Assembly: GCF_010993735.1 (NCBI RefSeq)
Contig: NZ_WQNI01000012.1
Location: forward strand, 62,001-126,000
From: Chelativorans alearensis
Lineage (GTDB): Bacteria; Pseudomonadota; Alphaproteobacteria; Rhizobiales; Rhizobiaceae
Direction: 5' to 3'
DNA length: 64,000 nt
A model generated the notes under the pieces. That model searched no databases. It saw nothing but the letters and a program-made list of their open reading frames with translations, and was not told the origin of the DNA. Made by a program: the position numbers and the translations under genes. Of this stretch, positions 43,132 to 49,689 are shown one piece after another. Position 1 is the first letter of the stretch; each line of letters opens with the position of its first letter.

Positions 43132-43555
43132 GTGCCGATCGAGGATTACCGCTATGATGGCGAGCCCTACGAGGTCCACAACTCCGTCGCGCTGGCCAAC
43201 AGCGGCCCCCATGCAAGTCGAGTTGATCCAGATACGCAACGACGCTCCCTCCATGTACTGCGACTTCGTGCGTGCCGGGCACAAGGGGCTGCAGCATATT
43301 GCCTATTGGACGCAGGACTACGATGCCGACCTTGCCCGCATGGAAGCGGAAGGCTTCAGGCAGAAGATGAGCGGCAAGGTCGGCGCCAATGGCCGCTTCG
43401 TCTATTTCGACCGGGAAGCCCATCCCGGCACTGTCATCGAACTCTCCGAGGTCGTAGGGCCGAAGGGGCGGCTGTTCGATCTGATCCGCGAATCTTCCGA
43501 AGGCTGGGATGGCGCGGAGCCGGTCCGCCCTTTCCGCGACCTGTCCACCTTGTGA
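43132..43555 (+). pseudogene. VOC-family (glyoxalase fold) protein, N-terminally truncated and frameshifted
   Basis: The text begins mid-protein (PIEDYRYDGEPYEVHNSVAL) exactly at the M20 break. A single extra C in the run GGCCCCC at about 43205-43211 shifts the frame. It then reads MQVELIQIRNDAPSMYCDFV, GHKGLQHIAYWTQDYDADLA and HPGTVIELSEVVGPKGRLFD to a TGA at 43553. The His and Glu positions of VOC metal sites are visible (HIAYW, VIELSE). The first 40 or so residues are lost, probably in the deletion that also took the end of the M20 gene. It lies 7 bp upstream of the RuBisCO-like gene. Confidence 0.85.
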
Positions 43556-43562
43556 GGCGCCG

Positions 43563-44156
43563 ATGAAGGCCGGGACGCTGGAAGCGCAATACCTGATCGA
43601 GACTCCGTTCGAGCCTGAGAAGGTGGCGGCGATCATGGCCGGCGAGCAGAGCAGCGGAACGTTCGTTCGCGTGGCGGGCGAGACGGATGCGCTGCGTGAG
43701 CGCGCCGCAGCCGAGATCCTGTCCGTGGAGGAACTGGAGCCCGTGACCGCGCGCAGCCTCGCAAGCGCCTATCTGCAGCGCAAGGGCCGCCGGCCCTGCG
43801 GGCGAGCGTGAAGGTCGCCTTTCCGCTCGCCAATATGGGCGCCAACCTGACCACCCTGGCCGCGACGGTGGCCGGTAAATCTCTATGATCTCGGCGAGGT
43901 TACCGGCCTGCGTCTGGTGGCATCGCTCTCCCGCGGACCTATCGCGACCGCTTCGACCGCCCGCCTCTCGGCGTTTCGGGAACGCGCCATTGGCTCGGCA
44001 TCGGCGACCCGTCGTTCTTCGGCACGATCATCAAGCCCAATGTCGGCATGGCCGCATCGGAGATTGCGGATCTCGTGGGCCTGCTTTGCGAGGTGGGGGT
44101 CGACTTCATCAAGGACGACGAGGTTTGCGCCGATCCGGATCATGCACCGCTTGCCG
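43563..44156 (+). pseudogene. RuBisCO-like protein (form IV type), three frameshifts and C-terminal loss
   Basis: From ATG 43563 the frame reads TLEAQYLIETPFEPEKVAAI and continues to about residue 80. The homology then moves frame to ASVKVAFPLANMGANLTTLA, shifts again near 43875, and once more near 43925 to DRFDRPPLGVSGTRHWLGIG. The motifs GTIIKPNVG and VGVDFIKDDE correspond to RuBisCO loops with the catalytic Lys and the carbamylated-Lys region. It breaks at about 44156 after some 200 of about 410 residues, inside an inverted duplication. Characterised RuBisCO-like proteins act in methionine salvage or in branched-sugar-acid (isoapionate) degradation. Confidence 0.88.
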
Positions 44157-44173
44157 AGCGGTGCATGATCCGG
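44135..44173. repeat. Perfect 17-bp inverted repeat at the RuBisCO-like gene break
   Basis: CCGGATCATGCACCGCT (44135-44151), loop TGCCG, then its exact complement (44157-44173). The left arm and loop are ordinary RuBisCO-like coding sequence (DPDHAPLAE). The right arm is not expected there and leads straight into repeat 1. Confidence 0.92.
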
Positions 44174-44283
44174 AACGCCTCGTTGTATTTTGTAGCTTTT
44201 TGCCTGCGTCTTTCCCACTTTCGGCTTTCTGCTTCAGGCGAGCGCCGGTCTGAATGATTCGGCCGAAGCTCAAATTGATTAAA
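44170..44283 (+). repeat. Dispersed repeat 1, copy B
   Basis: It starts CCGGAACGCCTCG and matches copies at 33810 and 60430 through GCTTCAGGC. With the 60-kb copy it shares about 45 more bases (AGCGCCGGTCTGAATGAT, GGCCGAAGCTCA, ATT-ATTAA). The 5' part present in the other copies (tRNA-like end and AAAGGCTTACGCC) is missing, replaced by the inverted duplication of the RuBisCO-like gene. Confidence 0.88.
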
Positions 44284-44313
44284 CTCGCCGCCTGCTGTGC
44301 GCGTCGCGATGGA

Positions 44314-44538
44314 ATGAAAGACCTATGTGGGCGAGTCACGCCAGAATCCGTCTTTGCCGAGACATCTCGAAATGTCGCGTTTGGGGCCGTCACCAGCGTC
44401 AAAAGGCTCGAGACAGGGGAGACGATCGTCCAGGTGACCTGGCTCGACAAGAACGAGAACTGCTTCGAGATCGAAGCAGTGAGGAAAGTCCACCAGCCGA
44501 CGCACGTACCAAATGACGAAAGGGCGCCGAAATTGTGA
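44314..44538 (+). CDS. Hypothetical 74-residue protein
   Basis: From ATG 44314 the frame reads MKDLCGRVTPESVFAETSRN, then VTSVKRLETGETIVQVTWLD, and ends VPNDERAPKL. The frame is also open upstream to ATG 44254 inside repeat 1, but that stretch is repeat sequence. The alternating hydrophobic pattern suggests a small beta-rich (SH3-like) protein. The family is not recognised and no operon partner is seen. Confidence 0.45.
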   Translation: MKDLCGRVTPESVFAETSRNVAFGAVTSVKRLETGETIVQVTWLDKNENCFEIEAVRKVHQPTHVPNDERAPKL

Positions 44539-44609
44539 GAGAGCTGCATCGGATATTCCGTCGGGCACCGGTTTGCTGTCAGGTACAACAGGAAGGACAA
44601 ACATCTGTG

Positions 44610-44696
44610 ATGATGCGCTCGTCCTGCGCAATCGCGGCAGTCGTTGCGGCATTCATGGTGCTCGCCAGTTGCCAGACCGCGCCGAAGTGCTCGTGA
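44610..44696 (+). pseudogene. Small lipoprotein, probably frameshifted
   Basis: ATG 44610 (or 44613) after AAGGACAAACATCTG opens a 28-residue lipoprotein signal, MMRSSCAIAAVVAAFMVLAS followed by CQTAP, with lipobox LASC. It stops at 44694 just after the mature Cys. One frame over the text continues EVLVTPNNTVECY to a TAG at 44722-44724, which looks like the true end. Either a real frameshift or a very short lipopeptide. Confidence 0.4.
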
Positions 44697-44899
44697 CGCC
44701 GAACAACACCGTCGAGTGCTATTAGCGTTTTGGAAGGTAGGCGCAAATCAGCACCATGCCGAGCGTGTAAGTAGGTCATTGGATGCCCCGAGGGTCAGCA
44801 AAGTTCGCGAGTGCGACCTCCGTGACAGATTCTGCACCGTCCGCTTTTGGGGAACGTCGAAGCCGGCTCTATGGCTGGATTGGAGGCGCACTACGGTCA

Positions 44900-45055
44900 T
44901 TGCAACGCTGACAATGTCGGTCTCCGACGGGTCAACAGTGCCGGTTGCCGGAGCGAGCACGCTGCTTTTTCCCCAAGGATGCGATTCCGAGTGAGAAAGA
45001 GCAAAAAATTCAATGATTTCAACATGTTATAATGCATGGTGCCCAGGGGCGGAAT
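44900..45055 (+). repeat. Dispersed repeat 2, copy 1, ending in a tRNA-Phe-like 3' end
   Basis: About 156 bases starting TTGCAACGCTGACAA match 60230-60389 in the same orientation at roughly 80% by eye (shared blocks include AGTGCCGGTTGC and GATTCCG-GTGAGAAAGA). The 3' end is the tRNA-like sequence described separately. The block precedes repeat 3 by 60 bp. Confidence 0.85.
45037..45055 (-). other. tRNA-Phe-like 3' end (19 nt), possible attachment site
   Basis: On the minus strand ATTCCGCCCCTGGGCACCA reads as the T-arm 3' strand CCGCC, acceptor strand CCTGGGC, discriminator A and CCA of an alphaproteobacterial tRNA-Phe. The rest of the tRNA is absent. Tyrosine integrases commonly use this part of tRNA genes as att core, so this is a candidate att remnant. 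Related pieces are at 60367-60389 and, weaker, 33771-33785. Confidence 0.6.
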
Positions 45056-45114
45056 ATAAGAATAGAAAATTTTGCTTCTTTTCCAAGTAGTTGGAGGCTG
45101 ATCGTTGGAATCTG

Positions 45115-45229
45115 AACCAACAGAAATACCAACAAAATATTTCTGTGGATTGGTTCGGTTCCCGCATATACTTCAATCGGCTTGATCGTACCGCATTGGC
45201 GCAAGGCTTCAACCTGCTTTTTGGGCCGT
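45115..45229 (+). repeat. Dispersed repeat 3, copy 2, with conserved hairpin
   Basis: Same orientation as 27185-27304. The arms AACCAA/TTGGTT and CAGAAATA/TATTTCTG and the 9-base loop are identical to copy 1; the bulge reads TGGA instead of TGTA. The following 45 bases (CGGTTCCCGCATATACTTC, AATCGGCTT) are also identical, and then similarity fades. Confidence 0.85.
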
Positions 45230-45340
45230 TTGCGGAATGTCGGGTCTCGGTCGACCCTTTCCGGTAAGCTGACGTTCCGAAACGACCCCGTTCAAGCCAT
45301 TCGCATCATGCAAGGTGTCGCCGAAAGCGGACCCTTTCGC

Positions 45341-46153
45341 TTAGATATCGACCAGCAGTTCGCGCTCATAGGCAGCCCGAAGGATTTCGATGAAGGTCGG
45401 TGATAGGGGGACAGACGTGGAGTCGAGGGCGCTGACGGGAACGCCCGGCGTCCAGGAGTTCATAACCGCCGCGCCCTTCATATCGATCACACGAGCGGGA
45501 GTGATCGGTTCCTCCCGCTGAGCGATGCCAAGCGCTTCGAGTCGACGGCGAATGATTTGCATCGTAACACCGGGTAGAAGCGCTGCCTTTGGCCAAACCA
45601 CTGCTTCGCCATCCCAGAAGGCGAGGTTCCAGATGGTGGCTTCGCTTATACGTCCATGGGTGTCGATGAATGCCGCGTCGTTATACCCCTCTTTCACGGC
45701 TTGCCGGAGGTAGTGGGTCTTCGATGCTTCGCCGACATGTTTGATCGTCGGGAAGGGTCTCTCATGGTGGACTATGGCCAAACGCAAAGGCCCTTCAGGA
45801 CCATCGAATGGAGGTGCCGTGCGTACTAGGATGGCAGGGTCGTCCTCTGCCCCAGTCGAGGTGAACTCGCCATTGCTTGAGAACATCGTGGCCGTCAGAG
45901 ATAGAGCCGAACGCCCAGCATGGATAGCGCTTCGTAAACGTTCGCGCACCACTGCGTCGGGCAGAGCCTGACCGAAGAACTCAGCCGACGCCGACCTCAG
46001 CCTCGATAGGTGAAGGTCAAGCCCGCGTACGGCACCGTCTCGCACCTGCATAGCCGTAAAGTGCGCAAAGCCTGCGAAGGCAAGCGAGGAGAGGTCTTCA
46101 GCTGTCGCCGATTGCCCATTGATCTGGGTCCGAAAGTCCGATTTGCCGGTCAT
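45341..46153 (-). CDS. Class IV aminotransferase (branched-chain / ADC-lyase fold)
   Basis: This 270-residue PLP-fold-type-IV protein has a small N-terminal domain (FAGFAHFTAMQVRDGAVRGL). KHVGEASKTHYLRQAVKEG carries the presumed PLP lysine, and IDTHGRISEATIWNLAFWDG and ALLPGVTMQIIRRRLEALGI hold the cofactor-phosphate loop. Members transaminate branched-chain or D-amino acids or cleave aminodeoxychorismate; this one is of the uncharacterised group. It is divergent from a MerR gene whose promoter element lies in the shared intergenic region, so MerR control was the ancestral state. That regulator is now broken. Confidence 0.87.
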   Translation of the reverse strand: MTGKSDFRTQINGQSATAEDLSSLAFAGFAHFTAMQVRDGAVRGLDLHLSRLRSASAEFFGQALPDAVVRERLRSAIHAGRSALSLTATMFSSNGEFTSTGAEDDPAILVRTAPPFDGPEGPLRLAIVHHERPFPTIKHVGEASKTHYLRQAVKEGYNDAAFIDTHGRISEATIWNLAFWDGEAVVWPKAALLPGVTMQIIRRRLEALGIAQREEPITPARVIDMKGAAVMNSWTPGVPVSALDSTSVPLSPTFIEILRAAYERELLVDI

Positions 46154-46201
46154 TGCTACGCTCCCTTGCGCATTTACATATTGGAGCGTTCTTCCTACGG
46201 T

Positions 46202-46223
46202 CTGACAGCACTGTCAGAGTCAA
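46202..46223 (-). promoter_or_regulatory. MerR-type promoter/operator
   Basis: CTGACAGCACTGTCAG (46202-46217) is a perfect palindrome. On the minus strand it directly follows a TTGAC -35 box (complement of 46219-46223). A TAGGAA -10-like element is spaced by about 20 bp, the stretched spacing that MerR activators correct. It would drive the aminotransferase gene. Confidence 0.65.
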
Positions 46224-46232
46224 GGGCTTCGA

Positions 46233-46773
46233 ATGAAGATCGGCGAACTTTCCCAAAAAACCGGCGTCAGCGTTCGAATGCTCCGCTATTATGAAGCTGA
46301 GGGGCTCCTCGCGCCGGTCCGCGTCTCCCAGTCGCGATCGCGATAGCCGTTGCGCTGGACGAGCCGCAGCGGGTTCTTCTCGCCATGGGCTGCGCCGGTC
46401 GCCGCGCCCACCTCCAACTCCATCAGCCGTTCGGCGGCAAAGCCGATCATGTCGCGCAGAATATCGGCGTCGGGGGTCTTCTCCACGAGCGCGCGCAGGT
46501 CCATTATGTCGTTGGTCATCGATGCTTCCTTCGAATCAGGTTGGTCTTCGCAACCCGACCTTTACCGGAGAACATCGATGACCGCCCTAACGCCGCTCGC
46601 TCGCTACAGCGCGGTTGAGGGCGCGCGCGCGAGCGGCTTCGTCACCGCCGCACCTACACCACGGGCTGGGACACGACCATGAGCAGATCCGAAAACTTTC
46701 GGAGAGTAGGAAGCTGCTGACTGAACTTCTCGAAGCATTCGAAGCTTCGATGCCCACTTCAGCGCGCTTGTAG
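46233..46773 (+). pseudogene. MerR-family regulator interrupted by an IS256 remnant
   Basis: The N-terminus is intact ([30 protein letters not shown]) until about 46312. IS256 sequence in reverse orientation follows up to 46677. The MerR C-terminus then resumes (EQIRKLSESRKLLTELLEAF, EASMPTSARL) and stops at 46771-46773. About 65 central residues are missing, so insertion was accompanied by deletion. The divergent aminotransferase has lost its regulator. Confidence 0.88.
46314..46677 (-). mobile_element. IS256-family remnant (left end only)
   Basis: The sequence is the reverse complement of the left about 365 bases of the element at 8727 and is almost identical. It has the same left terminal repeat ending at 46677, the same leader and the first 67 transposase codons ([20 protein letters not shown] and so on). 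It breaks inside the transposase gene at GAGACGCGG. One base in the leader (codon Y to R in a shadow frame) differs, so it is a recent relative. Confidence 0.92.
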
Positions 46774-47232
46774 CGGCAACCTTTCTCCGCTGGAACCTCA
46801 GCGATCCACTGCTTCGAACGAAAAGCAGACCGTCGCGTTCCCACCCCAACCGGGGCGTTGGCGTCTGCCCGATACGCGGATATTTGCAGATCGTCTGCTG
46901 CGGCAGTCTTGGGGCCGCAAGGCGACTGTCGGCTTCTGATCCTCGCTCGTCAGAAAGCAGCTGTTCCGCTGCCGCCCCCAAAGCCTCTCGATCATTCGTT
47001 TTCCCTTTGTCCAATGGTGGCCGAAGGAGAAATACGATGGGACTTTCACAGTGCGACCCGGCTGCGCAAGATCGAAGGGCTCGGCATGCGGGCAAAGAGG
47101 TACTTGTCTGATCGTTCCTGGTCGGCATCGGCGTTCCTGCAAATCCTTCGGAGCGAAACACCGATTTGGACAACTGCGACGGCACGTAAACATCAGCTCG
47201 ACCGGTGATGACTGCCGGTCGAGCTGATAAAT
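46774..47232. other. Intergenic region, nothing recognised
   Basis: These 459 bases between the MerR relic and the MBL hydrolase contain long minus-strand frames with Arg/Ser-rich products that I take as chance frames. No repeats or RNA features are recognised. Confidence 0.5.
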
Positions 47233-48204
47233 TTAGCCCGCCCTGTAGTTTGCGGGCACCCAGTCATACTCGGTGCTGTCGGTCCGCACGTGCCCGATCC
47301 CCGGGAACGCGATGTGAGCTCCAGCTACCCAATAGCGCTGTTCGACGGCTTCTGCGAATGCGACTTTCCGGCTGTTTGCCGCCTGGGCCGGATCCTCATC
47401 GAAATCGATGGTGATTTTCGGTTCATCGAACTGCAGCACGTCTCCATGCGTAATGTCGCCCCAGGCAACGAATGTTTCGCCGCCGCTTTCCGCGACGATC
47501 GAGCTGTGGCCGGGTGTGTGTCCAGGGCGCCAGATGCTCCGAAAACCGGGAATCGGGCCTTCATTGTCGCCAAATGTATCGAGACGCCCAGCCTCCGCGT
47601 AGGGATTTACGGATGCGACGGCTTCGTCAAACAGGTTTTGCTTGGCTTCCGGGGCGGCAGCGCGGTGGGCTGGATCGAGCCAATAGTCCACTTCACGCTT
47701 GTTGACGTGTAGGGTTGCGTTGGGAAAGAGCCGCTTGCCGTCGAACATCAAGCCCCCTGAATGATCTGTGTGAATGTGCGTCAGGATGACCGCATCGACC
47801 TGTTCGGGCTCATACCCGGCTGCGGCCAATGCTTGCGGAAGCTTTCCAAGGGAGGGGCCGAGCAAAGGTCCCGTCCCTGCATCGATCAGCACGAGCCTGT
47901 CGCCCATGTTCACCAGATAGGCGTTAACTGAGACCATGGCCGGCAGCTTGAGGAATGTCGCCTCCAGCGCCTCTTTCACATGCGCAGCCGTGGTTTCGCG
48001 GTAGAGCTCATCGAGCGGGAGGGGAATTGTGCCGTCCGACAGAGCGGTGATTTCGTAGTCGCCGAGCGGCATGCGGTAGAACCCCGGTGCCTGGTACTTG
48101 GCGAAAGGGGCCGCCGCCTTTGCGGCACTGTTGTTCAACAGGGCCGGCCCACTGAAAGCGAGGGCTGCGGCCGGAATCGTTCTCAGGAAATTGCGTCTGT
48201 CCAT
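47233..48204 (-). CDS. Tat-exported MBL-fold hydrolase (AHL-lactonase / methyl-parathion-hydrolase group)
   Basis: This 323-residue protein has a twin-arginine signal (DRRNFLRTIPAAALAFSGPA at 2-21) and the full metal motif ILTHIHTDHSGGLMFDGKRL (about 139-158). The second His is in WRPGHTPGHSSIVAESGGET and the bridging Asp in VAWGDITHGD. Relatives are periplasmic lactonases or organophosphate hydrolases; the substrate here is open. It is divergent from a LysR gene across 79 bp, the usual arrangement for LysR-controlled single genes. Confidence 0.9.
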   Translation of the reverse strand: MDRRNFLRTIPAAALAFSGPALLNNSAAKAAAPFAKYQAPGFYRMPLGDYEITALSDGTIPLPLDELYRETTAAHVKEALEATFLKLPAMVSVNAYLVNMGDRLVLIDAGTGPLLGPSLGKLPQALAAAGYEPEQVDAVILTHIHTDHSGGLMFDGKRLFPNATLHVNKREVDYWLDPAHRAAAPEAKQNLFDEAVASVNPYAEAGRLDTFGDNEGPIPGFRSIWRPGHTPGHSSIVAESGGETFVAWGDITHGDVLQFDEPKITIDFDEDPAQAANSRKVAFAEAVEQRYWVAGAHIAFPGIGHVRTDSTEYDWVPANYRAG

Positions 48205-48283
48205 CGGTTGTCTCTACTGTTGGTTTCAGCGCGGCTTGCGCTGCCCGCTTCAGCTACGTATCTGTGCGTTAGTGTTCAAATCG

Positions 48284-49249
48284 ATGCCAATCATGAGCTC
48301 CATCGATCATTTCGATTTAAGGTCTTTCGATCTCAATCTGCTCGTTGCGTTCGACGCGCTTATGCAGGAGGGGAACGTCACGCGCGCCGCAGCCCGCCTC
48401 AAGATTCGCCAGCCGGCGATGAGTCACAGCCTCGCTACCTTGCGCGTGCTCCTGCAGGACGAACTGTTTGTGCGCGTCGGGCAAGCCATGCAGCCGACGG
48501 CACGTGCGCGCATGCTCGCGCCCAGGGTGCGTTTGGCGTTGCAGCAGATGCAGGACGTGCTGCATTGGGAGGAGAGTTTTGATCCGGCGGTTCATCAGCG
48601 CACCTTCCGGCTGGGCTTCTCCAGCGAGCTTGAGCTGCTTGTGCTGCCGGAGCTTACTGCCATACTCCGGCGGATTGCGCCGGGCATCAGGCTGCAGGGC
48701 CGGCCGATCGCTGACGGGGAAGTTCATGATTTGCTCGACAACGGCGCCATAGATGTTGCCGTGGGGTGCTTCGACTATTCGGCGACCCGGCATCGCGGGC
48801 GGAAGTTGTTCGATCAGTCGCTTGCATGCTGCTTCAACCGTGATCTTCTGGATTTGGAGGTGCCAATCGGCACCGATGCCTATCTTCAGACCGAACATGC
48901 CCTCATCAGCCTAAACAACACATTGCAGGGCTGTCTCGAGGATGCACTTGCCAGGGCGGAAGCGCGGCTTAACGTGGTCATTGCCGGCTCGGAGTTCCTC
49001 ACCGTGTTTGCCGCCGTCTCGTCAGCACCGTTGATCATGACGGTGCCCACCCGTCTTGCTTCGCGCTATGGGCGAATGTTTGGACTTACGCTGAGCCCCG
49101 TGCCGCTCGACCTCGATATACCGCCCGTATCGATGGTCTGGTCCGCGCAGAGCGATCGCGACCTGGGCGTCGTATGGCTTCGGGAGAGGATCGAGCGGAT
49201 CATAGAACGCCAAGAGCCAATACCGCTGCTCAAACTGGGAGCAAGTTGA
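48284..49249 (+). CDS. LysR-family transcriptional regulator (NodD/LinR-like)
   Basis: The protein is 321 residues from ATG 48284 (ATG 48293 equally possible). The first helices read FDLRSFDLNLLVAFDALMQE and GNVTRAAARLKIRQPAMSHS, then FVRVGQAMQPTARA. This is the NodD/NahR-type LysR headpiece. The effector domain contains FRLGFSSELELLVLPELTAI and SMVWSAQSDRDLGVVWLRER. It is divergent from the MBL hydrolase, which it probably activates in response to the hydrolase substrate. Confidence 0.9.
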   Translation: MPIMSSIDHFDLRSFDLNLLVAFDALMQEGNVTRAAARLKIRQPAMSHSLATLRVLLQDELFVRVGQAMQPTARARMLAPRVRLALQQMQDVLHWEESFDPAVHQRTFRLGFSSELELLVLPELTAILRRIAPGIRLQGRPIADGEVHDLLDNGAIDVAVGCFDYSATRHRGRKLFDQSLACCFNRDLLDLEVPIGTDAYLQTEHALISLNNTLQGCLEDALARAEARLNVVIAGSEFLTVFAAVSSAPLIMTVPTRLASRYGRMFGLTLSPVPLDLDIPPVSMVWSAQSDRDLGVVWLRERIERIIERQEPIPLLKLGAS

Positions 49250-49689
49250 CGCCCAATCCGATTGAATATGCGGGTAAAGCAGCTGGAACGTTGAGTTATC
49301 ACGGGGACGCAGAGCCGGCGCGCCAAGCAGCTTCGCGACTGCGGAAGCAAAAAAAAGATGACCACAAAGGGGCCGTCAGCGGACTAGAAACTTCCAGGCG
49401 GGCTCGTTGAATTGCGGACATTCCTGGCGGCATGGGCATCGTCGTGATTGAGCCCGGTCCGGTCGTTCCCGCCACACCTTACGAACGGCGGCTTCGCGCC
49501 GCATGTCGGTCGTAGAGCCCAGCCTATCACTTTCTGTAAGCAGACATTCCCTATGACGACGCTTGAGGTCGCGGTTGCGGACCATTAAGACGTTCGCATC
49601 GCCAGGCGGGAACGTCCGCTTCGGCGCATCGCCACACGTGGCACGCGAATGGAGGGCGAAGCGCGTTCATTGCGTGGCACAATGCGAAA
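49250..49689. other. Intergenic region with one arm of a long-range inverted repeat
   Basis: No gene is recognised. The 40 bases at 49446-49485 (containing CCGGTCCGGTCGTTCCCGCC) recur as reverse complement at 53665-53704 with about five differences. The rest shows no structure that I can support. Confidence 0.55.

Noticed and set aside
45037-45055. Complete tRNA-Phe gene
   Set aside because: Only the last 19 nucleotides match; no anticodon arm, D-arm or 5' acceptor strand is present nearby.
46604-47193. Two overlapping minus-strand frames after the MerR relic, considered as transposase remnants
   Set aside because: No DDE motifs or family text; composition is typical of shadow frames.
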